Below, one piece after another: positions 1-11,215 of a stretch of DNA of 64,000 bases. The DNA is taken from assembly GCF_000001735.4 (NCBI RefSeq), contig NC_003075.7, forward strand, positions 4,403,001 through 4,467,000, read 5' to 3'. The position numbers were made by a program, and so were the translations under genes. This DNA comes from Arabidopsis thaliana (taxonomy: Eukaryota; Streptophyta; Magnoliopsida; Brassicales; Brassicaceae). The notes beneath the pieces are model-generated. The model was not told where the DNA came from. It saw only the letters and a program-made list of their open reading frames with translations, and did no database searches. Numbering within the stretch: position 1 is the first letter of the stretch; the number at the start of each line of letters is the position of its first letter.

Positions 1-537
1 AGAACAGTAAAAACACTCAACCAACACAGCTTGTTACCAAGCACTAGGTGTTGTCGAGTGACAGGTCGAGTAACAGACAGAAAATGTAACAGGGATACTC
101 GACTGCACAGTCTGTTGCCAGACAACTGGGTGGTCGAGTATCAGGTCGAGTAACAGGAGAGAAATGCAAACACTAACCAAGGTAACAAGATGCAGTAATC
201 AACAGCAGAGTAAACAAAGAAATCTATCAGATAAAGAATTCCCAAGGATGGGGTAATTGAGTAGTTTTCTTTCCTCAGTTTACAGGTGATTGACATGCTC
301 AATAAATTATCCATAGACAACAAGTTCGATAACCAAATCTAAGTGCCACCGCAACAGAGACCCTCAAGTTAAACTAGTCCCAGACTCAATCACCATTGAC
401 GAGAGCTAACCTAACAGGCATTACAAATCAACAAGTAAAGCCAAAATGCTCCCTGAAACCAATACCTTGGTACAGAGCCACGAATTTGGGAATTTGTGGT
501 TCAAACATTTCATCGAACACCTTTTGGGCGCGGAAAT
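1..537 (-). repeat. Truncated 3' LTR of element I (family A)
   Basis: The sequence is the reverse complement of the downstream part of LTR family A (compare 23040-23560 and 33060-33600). The TGATAAG end and roughly the first two thirds of the LTR are missing. At 537/538 it jumps directly into element I's 3' UTR, so the polypurine tract and LTR start have been deleted. The other LTR end lies left of the window. Several ACTCGACC/GGTCGAGT words are present. Confidence 0.85.
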
Positions 538-1575
538 GAGCAAGATACTTGGATTAACAAGAGTGGTTAAAATGAATAAGAAAATCCAAGTATTTTAGGG
601 CAGCCATGAGTTCAAATTTGATGCAGACATAATAATTAAAAATCAGAATCAGCTTCAAATTGATAGAGAATGATATCAGATCATGATAGTGTGGTCGAGT
701 AGACCAATCTAGGCATGGTTCAGTTTTACTTCAATTTCAATGACTCCACAACAGACAACTAACAACGAGGGCATTGAGTTTATCCGGTGAACCAAAATGC
801 TTACAAGGCTATCTCATCATTATCCCCTATGCATATGCAATAATCCTAAATAAAACACTCTAGACTCGATCCTAAATGTATTGCAACTACATGAACACTG
901 TTTTTGTGAAATCATTTTCTGAAATTTTTCAAATTTTTTTTTTTGGTTTTTCTATGCCTTAGATGAATGCGGACTCAAGAATATATACAATGCAACACAC
1001 ACTTCCTGAGCCCTCCCCCAAACTTAAATCACACAGTCCACTCTGACTAAACTTGGAAGAGAATACTCAGGACAAAACAAATCACAGAAATAAAATAAAA
1101 ACAAATCACAAGAGATGATATAATACAATGGTGAAGTTAGGCGCTTACCTCAGACGAAGAATAAACGGAGTTGGTCGTGAATGGCTGTCTGTGATTGCTC
1201 CCAGGCCATAGACGAGTCGCCATATTCTGTATTAGCTCCAGCATGTGGGTACTCGACCTCATCAGCTCTCTGGCAGCCAGCACCGCTCTGAGGATACTCG
1301 ACCTCTCTCCTTCTGCTGCGCCAACACCGCGGTCGAGTGATCTCCTCGAGTGAATAAGGTGTGATCTGCTGCTAGAGCGAACAAGTGTAGCCTTCTTTCT
1401 CCTTTTGTGTTTTCGGGACTCGAATGACGAATATCTACCAGGGACATGTGAAACTCTCTTCTCACTAGGCTCAGGCCTGTACTGACTTGGCTCAGGCTCT
1501 TCAATGGCATGTCCAGAGGAGGTTTTCCATGTGGAATAGCTGTAGTGGAATAACTGCCTGTGAGCAACTTATATA
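538..1575 (-). other. 3' UTR of element I, with internal purine tract and env-ORF tail
   Basis: The reverse complement of 538-1040 matches the 3' UTR of element II (13190-13690). A purine-rich run (minus strand AAGTTTGGGGGAGGG, about 1011-1026) lies just after the env-position ORF rather than beside the LTR. The same run is at 13198-13215 in element II. Positions 1262-1575 read as a short open frame that may be a frameshifted tail of the env-position protein. I see no independent gene. Confidence 0.6.
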
Positions 1576-3049
1576 TCAAAAACTTATATAGCTGTAGCTC
1601 ACCTTATATATCAAAAACTTGATAGTCTTGAAGCACTTGGCGAGTAACTTATCCTGTTTCTTGCACCACTTCTGCAGCTTGCTGTTGTTCCTGTGAGCTT
1701 CACTCATACTCTTGCTCTCCCTCGCTGGAGGTACATGCTCACTAAAATGATACATGCTAGTATCAAACTCCACTTCTCTGTCTTCATCCATCCCATCCTC
1801 AGTAGCTTCTTCTATAAGAACATCCTCAGCTTGCACGTTCTCGTAGTAGAGGTTCTCAAGTTCAGGCCTAAAATCAATGTTATCTTCCTCTATTATGCGT
1901 GTAACCTCAGGACTGGGGAGAAGGATGCTGGCTTTCTTATCTATAGAGTGCTCAAACCTGAAACGAGGCATGTCGCCTACCGTTGCGAACTCCAGGATTT
2001 CGCTGTGATGCAGGTGCTTGATATCCATTGCCCGTGGCTCAAGTCCATCAGATGTGATTGGGACTTCACATGCAATCAGAATTAGTGTCACAACACCTCC
2101 AACGCAAAGAGCGCCTCGTGCTCTCTTGTGGTTATTGCTGACAGCCCAGCTCTTGTATCCACATAGGTGGATCAGAAGAAGTATAGAGAGAGGTGTGTCA
2201 TTGGTTTCACCTTGAAGAGACATATTGTTCTTAGTTTGGCGGAGAGTGCCTTTGAGAGCCATAGCGATCATCTCCATATCAGAATTGGTAACAGTCCCTG
2301 TGATCTCTCGGAAGTAGAGGACATTGGCTATAGAACGCTGGAAATACCTGATGACCCGACTGCGTATTTGATTGCTCTTGGATCTAGAAGAATTCAATGG
2401 TACGAAGCTGCCAATAGTGACCCATAAGTCCTTCAACTCTTCTCTGTCAAACTTGGGACAATACCCGTTCCATTGGGGAAACCAAACAATCCTTCCAAGC
2501 GCTTGATTGATAGAGCCTATAATCCTGACCATACACAGAGAATCGCAAGAATCCCAATCCTTCGCATTCCTAATCATCAGAGGTCATACCTTGGTAAAGC
2601 TCCACTTCAAGTGTGGAAAGGAACTTAATCGTTTCTTCCTCATAGGCTACATATGGGTAAGCCATCAGAGTGTCCAGGTGACAACTCTTGTACAGGTGTT
2701 GAACATCCTCCAGTAATCCAAGCTGTGCCAGCGTAGTCGAGCAAGGATATCTTGTGCTACAGAACTCATTCTGCATGAAGAGCCTGATATACTCCTCAGC
2801 AGGCAATATATCAGGTTTGTGCAGAAGTTTGGTGGCTCTACGAGTATGCTCAGGCATATACTCGTCTTCCAGATCCTCATTTATCAGCTCATACCTCTTT
2901 GTCATTGCTCTCTTCCCTCGAGCTATCTCAGCTTTTCTCCTGAAGTTATCATATTCTCTCTGTTCTCTTTCTGGCCTTGAAGACGTTGACTCTATCTCAT
3001 CCATGTTATAGTCAGGATCAATTGAAGAACTGCCACTATAGTTACTCAT
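1576..3049 (-). pseudogene. Athila ORF-1-type (env-position) protein, element I, frameshifted
   Basis: The protein resembles the ATHILA ORF-1 family, which has no known function and sits after integrase where retroviruses carry env. The chosen start is the ATG at 3049 (MSNYSGS...), seven bases after an AG that looks like a splice acceptor. The first frame (to 2570) contains an acidic/basic N-terminus and a conserved segment around LLEDVQHLYK, and ends at TSDD-stop. The second frame (2577-1576) carries REELKDLW, VIRYFQRSIANVLY, a hydrophobic LLLIHLCGYK segment, CVGGVVTLIL and a basic C-terminus. At least two frameshifts separate it from the better-ordered copy at 19490-21237. No signal peptide or clear membrane anchor is visible, so env function is not supported. 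Confidence 0.75.
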
Positions 3050-4228
3050 GATTCTCCTGCGAAAGATTGAGAACTCAAAACTCAAATGTTAATAGGTTAG
3101 TCTCAATGATACCAGGCAATGAAATGGACCTAATTGGTCGAGTATAATCTTGTACTCGAGTAAACTGAACTGTTCCCGAGTTCTTCTTTAACGATTTGAA
3201 TTGAGTAGAACAGAAATCGACGGTCGAGTATATCTGTTGAGGTCGAGTTCAGCTGGTGAAATCAAGTGGACGAGTAAACTGTTAGTTGACGCTGAACAAG
3301 ATTTACAGGGACGGAACCACGAATCGATGGTCGAGTAGATGGTGCACTTGGTTACGGTTGTGAGGTGGTCGAGTCCTGTTGATGTACTCGAGTAGTTCTT
3401 GAGGCTTTGACGGTGAACGAGATGGGGAACTCGAATTGGGAACTCGACTACAGAATTCGATTGTGGCACTCGACTGCAGCGGCGTAGAGGTGGTCGAGTA
3501 CGGCGAGTTGTGCTCAGGTGTCTTTGCTCTTCCCGGTCGAGTGTTGTGGCGAGAACGAAGTGACGGTGAACGGTAGAGTGAATTGGTCGAGTATGGCGAC
3601 GAAATCGAGTGAAATGGTCTGAATCGAGTAACTCTTTGGGCAAGTGAGAGATGGCGATTTGTGTTGAAGTAGAGAAATAGGAGTGTCGGTGGAGAGATGA
3701 AGAGAGATGGGTCGAGTAGATTTTACTTTTGGGGAGAGTGAGGGCGAATTCAAAAGGTGTGGTAGAGAATGATTCTGTGATTCTCTCTCCATCTTATCTT
3801 CAGGAACAAAACGCGTGTGGTCCATGCCCTGTTGTTTTGTCTTTAAGCTTAGTTCCTGTTGACTGGGAAAACCTCAGGAGAACTTGGAATCTTCTGTAAG
3901 TCTCTGTTAGTCGAGTATATGGTTGAATATAAAGGATCTGAATCATCAATTTCACTCGACTACAGATTCTCATCAGCACGTGGCCAATTAGATTAAGTGA
4001 CAAATGAAACCTTGTTTTTACTCGATTTCACAGAGACACTCGATCTCCAAAGCATGTGGTCGAGTTAATTACTGAGATTGGATCCATTGCACTTAAACAT
4101 TGGCAGCTATCTCCTGAAAACACTAGTAAAACGCATCAGAAATCACAAAGAAAATATGTACAGAGAAAGGCATGGGACTTCTTCCAAGTTAGCTTATTTT
4201 AAGTCATTAACTTGACTCCCTTACTCTT
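3050..4228 (-). other. Integrase-to-env spacer of element I, rich in TCGA words
   Basis: This is non-coding sequence between the integrase stop (4229) and the env-position ATG (3049). It has many GGTCGAGT/ACTCGACC words, and short open frames over them read as low-complexity Ser/Thr/Arg/Pro and look spurious. The part near 3050-3075 ends in a pyrimidine-rich stretch plus CAG on the minus strand, a plausible splice acceptor for a spliced env-position mRNA. It is homologous to 11216-12057 in element II. Confidence 0.7.
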
Positions 4229-4851
4229 TTAATCATCAAAAAGTTCCTGGAGATGAACCGACGTTACCTCCGGAAGGATTTGATCTGCTAAGTATTTCTT
4301 GAGCCTTTGATCATTTACTGTGAAATCTCCACTCTTACCAGCTAGAGTGACTGCTCCATAAGGACGAATTTCAGTGATACAGAAAAGACCAGACCATCTA
4401 GACTTAAGCTTTCCTGGGAAGAGTTTCAAGCGAGAGTTGAATAGCAGCACCTGATCACCAACCTGGAAATCTTTGGTGATGATTTTCTTGTCATGAAAAA
4501 GCTTAGTTCCCTCCTTGTATATTTTAGATCTCTCATAAGCTTCTAAACGGATCTCATCAAGGTCACGGAGTTGGATCAACCGCTTCTCCTCAGCGGTTTT
4601 TATGTCAAAGTTCAGGAGTTTTACCGTCCACATAGCTTTGTACTCGAGCTCAACAGGTAGGTGACATGATTTTCCATAGAGAAGCTTAAAAGAAGTTGTA
4701 CCAATGGGTGTCTTGAAAGCTGTCATGTAAGCCCACAATGCGTCATCGAGCTTTGCAGACCAGTCTTTCCGTGTAATCCCAACAGTCTTTTCCAGAATTG
4801 TTTTTATCTCCCTGTTAGAGATCTCAACCTACCTGCTTGTCTGTGGGTGAT
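4229..4851 (-). pseudogene. Integrase C-terminal half, element I (split by element II)
   Basis: The minus-strand frame from 4738 to 4229 covers the end of the integrase core ([12 protein letters not shown]...) and the C-terminal domain with a GPY/F-like stretch ([21 protein letters not shown]) and a terminal ELFDD-stop. Upstream, 4739-4851 encodes the HPQTS...VEISNREIK block. It keeps the third catalytic residue (Glu) but has an in-frame stop two codons before it. The N-terminal zinc-binding region and the first two Asp residues lie at 33794-34480, 29 kb away across element II. Confidence 0.88.
4847..4851. repeat. Target-site duplication GTGAT (left copy) for element II
   Basis: GTGAT immediately precedes the TGATAAG start of the LTR at 4852 and is repeated exactly at 33794-33798 after the LTR end at 33793. 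The host sequence on both sides is element I integrase, which reads on across the join. Confidence 0.95.
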
Positions 4852-6630
4852 TGATAAGTGTGCATTTTACATGTTTTGAGCATCCATTTTTCATCACTTT
4901 AGCATCATATCACCACTGTTTTATACCATTTCTCATCATTTGTCATCACTTTGCATGTTTAGGATAGTTTTGCATGCATGTTGCATATTTGTGTTGTTTT
5001 CAGGTGATTTGGAGCTATTGACGAGCTAATTGGAAGAAGCGGAGCTGATCGTATCAATCCACTCGACCCCCTATCGAGCAGAAGGCCTCGTCACTTTGCA
5101 CCACTACTCGACCACATGGTCGAGTATCATCGTCTCCACCACCTGACCATCACTCGATCACACCACTCGACCCCCTAGTCGAGTACCTCCATCACATCCA
5201 CTCGATCACTTACTCGATTGCACCGCCGAGTCTCACCATCATCACACACTCGACCGACCACTCTACCACCAAGTCGAGTACCACCATCTCTATCACTCGA
5301 CTTCATACTCGACTACCAGCTTCAGAGTCTTTTCCATTCCGCACTCAACCAAACACTCGAGCACAAGGAAGAAAAGAAGACTCCAGCTCATCACTCGACC
5401 ATTCACTCGACCACCTGGGTCGAGTGCCGTTCTTAATCTGTCCCAATACTGTGTCGTTTTGAGTATTAGGGTGGTTTCAGAATATTTTGCTATAAGTAGC
5501 ATGTATTTTACATTTTTGTAACCGAAGTTTTATTCCGCAAACACTGTGTTCTTGACATTTTGTAATTCGGATTTCTCTTAATCTATTCAGTATTTAGTAC
5601 TTGCTTTTGATTTTGTTTACTAAGTTGTTCATCCTGTTATCAGCCTGCTATTACTCTGTTGCTATCATGTTTTCATTATTATCATCGTTTATGTTCTCTA
5701 CAATGATGTCTGAGTAGTGACTAGGCTTCTGAGGATGGGTTAAGTAGTTTAGAATTCTCAATATGCTAGGTGGTTGAGTTTGATTTATAGATCTCTTCTG
5801 GATTAGTTGTTCTTAATGCCTATTACTTTCTGATCAACTAGAATTTGAGCCCAGACATTTATGCACCTAAAAGAAGTTCGATAAAATGTCTGAACCACTT
5901 TTTTTTTTTTTTTTTTTGTGCACTAATGTCTGAACCACTAACTCCAGAGATTCGTGGCTCTGTACCAAGGTATTGGTTGCAGGGAGCGTTTTGGCTTTAA
6001 TTTGTTGATTCGTAATGCCTGTTAGGTTAGCTCTCGTCAATGGTGATTGAGTCTGGGACTGGTTTAACTTTAGGGTTTCTTTTGCGGTGGCACTTAGATA
6101 TGGTTACCGAACTTGTTGTCTACGGATAATTTAGTGAGCATGTCAATCACCTTTAAACTTAGAAAACAAAACTACTCAATTACCCCATCCCCGGAAATTT
6201 CTCATCCAATTGATTTCTTTGTTTACTCTACTGTTGTTTATTGCATCTTTTTCCCTGTTGCTCAGTTTTTGCATTTTTCTCCTGTTACTCGACCTGATAC
6301 TCGACCACCCAGTTGTCTAGCAACAGACTGTGCAGTCGAGTATCCCTGTTACATTTTCTGGTGTTACTCGACCTGTCACTCGACCACACTCAGTGCTTGG
6401 CAAAAAGCTGTGTTGGTCGAGTGTTTTTACTGTTCTGCTTGAATTTCTGTTTCTTACATGTTCACTTAGGACTGCTAGAACACACCAAAACTTGTTATTG
6501 CTTTGCTTGACTCTGTGAACTCTGATTGCATCTTGATTGCTAGCATCACACCAATTTGGATTGACAACCTTCAGTACTACAATGACATGATAGTGCTTTA
6601 GGATTAATTGATCTTAAAAACCTATTATCA
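4852..6630 (+). repeat. 5' LTR of element II (family A)
   Basis: This LTR is 1779 bp, starts TGATAAG and ends TTATCA. Its partner is 32012-33793 (1782 bp). Positions 5040-5440 are packed with ACTCGACC/GGTCGAGT words, several facing each other as short hairpins (e.g. ACTCGACC-ACAT-GGTCGAGT near 5106-5125). TATAAGTAG at 5491-5499 is a likely core promoter. An AG|GTGATTTGGAG junction near 5004 looks like a splice acceptor. Confidence 0.93.
5491..5499 (+). promoter_or_regulatory. TATA-box candidate in family-A LTR
   Basis: TATAAGTAG lies about 640 bp into the LTR. It is conserved at the same place in the other family-A LTRs (22633-22641, 27340-27348, 32692-32700). It sits just downstream of the TCGA-word block, the expected place for a retrotransposon promoter. 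Function is inferred from position and conservation only. Confidence 0.55.
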
Positions 6631-6631
6631 A

Positions 6632-6646
6632 TTTGGCGCCATTGCC
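6632..6646 (+). other. Primer-binding site, tRNA-Asp type (element II)
   Basis: TTTGGCGCCATTGCC begins one base after the LTR end. TGGCGCCgTTGCC is complementary to the 3' end of plant tRNA-Asp, the usual Athila/Tat primer. This copy has one mismatch (CAT for CGT). Confidence 0.85.
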
Positions 6647-6775
6647 AATTGGGTGTTTGTTTGTTATATTTGAGATTTCAAACTTGCTTAGATCAAGTTC
6701 TTTTTCAATTTTTGCTTTAAGTACTGACTGTGTGTTTTTCTTGTTGTCTTCTTGATCCAGGTACACCTCTACTGT

Positions 6776-7830
6776 ATGCAAACTCGATCAACAGGCAACC
6801 AGAACCTTCTTTTCAACGATAACATCAACCGCATAGCTCGCGAGCTCAGAGAAAGGAGAAACACAGACAACCTTGTACCTCAGCAACCACTCGAAATGGC
6901 TGACGAACAAAGAATGGCCCTGCAAACATTGGTGCTAGAGATGCACCACGGGACCACCGTTAGAGGAAAGGAATTGCACCTCCTACTATCCTTAACAACA
7001 ACTTCGAGATTAAGAGTGGTCTCATCTCGAAGATTCAGGGGAACAAATTTCATGGTCTGCCAATAGAGGATCCACTCGACCACTTGGATGAATTTGATAG
7101 GCTCTGTAACCTAACAAAAATCAATGGTGTCAGTGACGACGCATTCAAGCTCCGGTTGTTTCCATTCTCTTTGGGAGACAAAGCACACATTTGGGAGAAG
7201 AATCTACCCCATGACTCAATCAGCACCAGGGATGATTGCAAGAATGCTTTTCTGGCAAAGTTCTTCTCCAACGCTAGAAATGCAAGACTCAGAAATGAGA
7301 TTTTCTTGTTTTTCACAGAAGACTGGTGTAAGCTTCTGTGAAGTATGGGAGCGTTTCAAGGGTACACCAACCAATGCCCTCACCATGGCTTCAAGAAAGC
7401 CTCTCTGCTCCGCACTTTATACAGACGTGTTTTACCACGGATCAGAATGCTTCTGGATACCGCCAGCAATGGAAATTTCCAGAATAAAGATATTGTAGAA
7501 GGCTGGGAATTGGTTGAGAACCTAGCTTAGTCAGATGGAAATTACAACGAGGACTGTGACAGGACCATCAGAGGCACAACTGACTCAGATGACAAACACA
7601 GTAACGAGATCAAAGCGCTGAATGACAAGCTGGAAAGGATTCTTCTTAGCCCACAAAAGCATGTGCAAAAGAATATTCTCACGCTATCACTCTGCACAGT
7701 GGAAAAGCACTTCCAACAAGAGAGGAACCTAAGACAGTCACTGAGGACAGTGTAGATCAAGATGGGGAGGATTTCGGTCTTAATAAGATCAAGCTGACAA
7801 ACAACTCGACCGGTCACTCAACCAGTCACT
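6776..7830 (+). pseudogene. gag, element II (frameshifted and internally deleted)
   Basis: Capsid-type gag of the Athila lineage. It starts at ATG 6776 ([10 protein letters not shown]), 17 bases after a CCAG|GTAC acceptor-like site. Recognisable blocks, in different frames, are the N-terminus, the retrotransposon gag core ([42 protein letters not shown]) and the WELVENLA segment with an in-frame stop. Compared with the open copy at 23899-25383, about 560 bp encoding the Gln/Pro-rich C-terminal half is missing at about 7675. At 7800-7860 the reading runs into repeated ACTCGACC/ACTCGAGC words. Confidence 0.85.
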
Positions 7831-7969
7831 CGAGCAGCCACTCGATCACGTTACTCGACCACCCTTCCCAATAACATCTCCGAAACTAGTTGCTGTCAAA
7901 AACAAAGAAAAGGTCTTTGTTCCTCCTCCTTACAAACCCTAGCTTCCATTTCCTGGCTGTCACTAGAAA

Positions 7970-8992
7970 GCATTGGCATATAAGTATAGAGCTATGTTTG
8001 CGAAGAACATCAAGGAGGTTGAGTTGCGGATACCTCTTGTTGACGCTCTAGCGCTAATCCTAGATACCCACAAGTTTTTGAAAGACTTGATCGTGGAGAG
8101 AATTCAAGAAGTGCAAGGGATGGTAGTATTGAGTCATGAATGCAGTGCTATCATACAGAAGAAGATCGTTCCTAAGAAGCTTAGTGATCCTGGTTCATTC
8201 ACTCTACCATGCTTTTTAGGTACAGTGGCTTTCAACAGATGCCTATGTGATTTAGGAGCATTAGTCAGTCCCATGCCACTCTCTATTGCCAAAAGATTGG
8301 GGTTCACTCAATATAAATCCTGCAACATATCCCTTATCCTAGCTGACAGGTCAGTAAGGATCTCGCATGGTTTACTCAAAAACCTACCAATCAGAATTGG
8401 AGCTGCAGAGATATCAACTGACTTTGTAATCCTGGAGATGGATGAAGAGCCCAAGGACCCTTTGATTTTGAGAAGACCTTTCTTAGCAACTGCAGGAGCT
8501 ATGATTGATGTCAAGAAAGGGAAGATTGATCTAAACCTTGGCAAAGACTTTAGGATGACCTTTGACATCAAAGATGCAATGAAGAAGCCTAACATAGAAG
8601 GGCAACTCTTTTGGATCGAAGAAATGGATCAGTTAGCTGATGAGTTACTAGAAGAGCTTGCACAAGAAGATCACCTTAACAGTGCTTTAACCAAAACTGG
8701 TCAAGATGGGTTTCTGCATTTGAAGGTTTTGGGATACCAGAAGCTTTTAGACTCACATAAAGCGATGGAAGAATCCAAACCCTTTGAGGAATTGAATGGA
8801 CCAGCAACAAAGGTAATGGTAATGAATGAAGAAGGATCAACACAAGTTCAACCTGCTCACTCGAGAACTTACTCGACCAATCACTCGACCTCGACTGTCA
8901 GCAACTCTGGGGAGCAGATCATTCCAACTTCAGATGACTGGTCTAAACTCAAAGCACCGAAGGTCAATCTCAAACCACTTCCTAAGGTATAA
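7970..8992 (+). pseudogene. Aspartic protease and linker, element II
   Basis: An open frame of 339 codons without a proper start, continuing from gag. The retropepsin-like region has the active-site motif [14 protein letters not shown] (usual Athila form [13 protein letters not shown]) and the [14 protein letters not shown] flap/C-terminal motif. An acidic linker ([18 protein letters not shown]) and the DDWSKLKAPKVNLKPLP segment that normally leads into RT follow. The frame ends early at 8992 by a small indel. Confidence 0.85.
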
Positions 8993-10330
8993 GGTATGCA
9001 TTCCTTGGTCCAAACTCTACTTACCCCATGATCATTAATGGTGAGTAAAATGATGATGAAGTGAACCTGCTATTATCTGAACTTAGCAAGTATAGGAGAG
9101 CAATTAGTTATTCATTATCTGACATTAAGGGAATTTCACCTAGTCTATGCAATCATAGGATCCACCTTGAAAACGAATCCTATTCTAGCATTGAACCACA
9201 AACAAGGTTAAATCCTAACTTGAAAGAAGTAATGAAAAAAGAAATTTTGAAATTGCTTGATGCTGGTGTCATCTACCCTATTTCCTATAGTACTTAGGTT
9301 TCTCCAGTGCAATGCATCCCTAAAAAGGGCGGAATTACTGTTATTAAAAATGAAAAGGATGAATTGATCCCTATTAGAACTATAACTGGTCTTAGAATGT
9401 GTATTGATTATAGAAATCTAAATGCTGCATCTAGGAATGATCATTTTCCTTTACCATTCACTGATCAAATGCTTGAACGCTTAGCTAATCACCCATACTA
9501 TTGCTTTCTTGATGGATATAGTGGTTTCTTTCAAATACCAATTCACCCTAATGATCATGAGAAAACCACTTTCACTTGTCCTTATGGAACTTTTGCTTAT
9601 GAGAGAATGCCATTTGGTTTATGCAATGCTCCTGCAACCTTTCAGAGGTGTATGACCTCTATATTTTCGGATATAATCGAGGAGATGGTGGAGGTCTTCA
9701 TGGACGATTTTTCGGTCTATGGCCCCTCTTTCTCCTCATGTTTGTTGAATCTTGGTAGGGTACTAACCAGGTGCGAAGAGACTAATCTTGTTCTCAATTG
9801 GGAAAAGTGTCATTTCATGGTGAAGGAAGGCATAATGTTGGGTCACAAGATATCAGAGAAGGGTATAGAGGTTGACAAGGGTTGTTTTCTTGGTCATGCG
9901 GGGTTCTACAGAAGATTTATTAAGGACTTCTCCAAAATAGCCAGGCCGTTAACAAGACTATTGTGCAAGGAGACCGAGTTCGAATTCGATGAGGACTGCC
10001 CCAAATCGTTTCACACCATCAAGGAAGCTTTGGTATCTGCTCCTGTTGTTCGAGCTACTAATTGGGATTATCCGTTCGAGATTATGTGTGATGCATTAGA
10101 TTACGCCGTAGGAGCTGTTCTAGGCCAGAAAATAGACAAGAAGCTTCACGTCATATACTACGCCAGCCGAACGTTGGATGAAGCTCAAGGAAGATATGCA
10201 ACCACTGAAAAGGAGCTTTAAGCTGTTGTATTCGCATTTGAGAAATTCAGAAGCTATTTGGTCACTGTCTATAGAGACCATGCAGCTTTGAGGCATCTGT
10301 ATGCAAGAAGGATACTAAACCAAGACTGTT
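8993..10330 (+). pseudogene. Reverse transcriptase and RNase H, element II
   Basis: The reading continues through 9061-9297 and 9307-10221. RT blocks visible are [27 protein letters not shown]-like [40 protein letters not shown] and the catalytic FMDDFSVYG. Just after GIEVDK about 20 codons (the usual [12 protein letters not shown] connection) are deleted, joining directly to FLGHAGFYRRF. RNase H shows WDYPFEIMCDALDYAVGAVLGQ (first Asp present) and [20 protein letters not shown], followed by a stop at 10221 and a frameshift. It cannot encode an active enzyme. Confidence 0.87.
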
Positions 10331-11215
10331 AAGATGGATACTTCTATTAGAGGGTTTGACATAGAAATAGTAGACAAGAAAGACATTGAAAATGGTGCAG
10401 CTGACCATCTGTCAAGGATGAGAATTGAAGAACGCATTCCGATAGACGACTCAATGCTAGAAGAGCAGCTCATGGTTGTAGAATTCTTTGGTGGGAGCTA
10501 CAGCGGGAAAGAGTTCCACCAACTGAACGTTGTTGAAGGAAGATCTCCATGGTACGATGATCACATCAATTACTTGGCATGAGGAGTAGAGCCTACCAAC
10601 CTAACCACTTATGAAAGGAAGAAGTTTTTCAGAGACATACACCATTACTAGTGGGATGAGCCTTATCTTTACACTCTCTGTTAAGATAAGATCTACAGGA
10701 GATACGTCTCAGAAGATGAAGTAGAAGGTATCCTACTGCATTGCCATTGCTCTACATATGGTGGTAACTTCACGACATTCAAGACAGTGTCAAAGATTCT
10801 GCAAGCAGGCTTTTGGTGGCCAACAATGTTTAAGGAAGCTCAGGAGTTTGTTTTGAAATGTGATTCATGCCATAGGAAAGGCAACATCAGTAAAAGAAAT
10901 GAGATGCCTCAGAACCCAATCTTGGAAGTTGAGCTCTTTGATGTATGGGGAATCGATTTTATAGGTCCATTCCCATCTTCATACGGCAACAAGTATATAC
11001 TGGTCGCCGTAGATTATGTATCAAAGTGGATCGAAGCTACTGCCAGTCCTACCAACGATGCAAAAGTTGTGCTGAAGCTGTTCAAGACCATAATTTTCTC
11101 GAGATTTGGAGTTCCCAGAGTTGTAATAAGTGATGGTGGAAAGCATTTCATCAACAAGGTTTTTGAAAATCTTCTGAAGAAGCATGGAGTAAAGCATGGA
11201 GTATATGTAATGTTT
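10331..11215 (+). pseudogene. Integrase, element II, lacking the third catalytic residue and C-terminus
   Basis: Positions 10334-10582 encode the RNase H-integrase connection ([13 protein letters not shown]). Positions 10690-11215 encode the zinc-binding HH-CC region (HCH...., [12 protein letters not shown]), the first Asp ([11 protein letters not shown]) and the second Asp ([12 protein letters not shown]). After [12 protein letters not shown] at about 11215 the sequence jumps into the integrase-env spacer. The HPQTSGQVE block with the catalytic Glu and the whole C-terminal domain are therefore deleted. An in-frame stop interrupts the HHYY.WDEP block. Confidence 0.87.

Larger units (their letters stand above)
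1..4851 (-). mobile_element. Element I, left segment (Athila-like Ty3/gypsy, minus strand)
   Basis: This is the 3' part of an Athila-like LTR retrotransposon read on the minus strand. In element order it holds the C-terminal half of integrase (4229-4851), a spacer, an env-position ORF, the 3' UTR and a truncated 3' LTR that runs off the window. The right segment is 33794-38946. The two halves join exactly at the 5-bp duplication GTGAT (4847-4851 and 33794-33798), and the integrase reading resumes across the join. Lineage is inferred from the protease-RT order, the env-position ORF of the ATHILA ORF-1 type, and the tRNA-Asp-type primer site at 38716-38731. Confidence 0.9.

Noticed and set aside
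1576..3049. Calling the env-position ORF a functional envelope glycoprotein
   Set aside because: No signal peptide, furin site or clear membrane anchor is visible in any of the three copies, and the family's function is unknown.
6632..6646. Possible tRNA gene at the GGCGCCNTTGCC sites
   Set aside because: Only the 3'-end complement is present, immediately after LTRs. It is a primer-binding site, with no cloverleaf around it.
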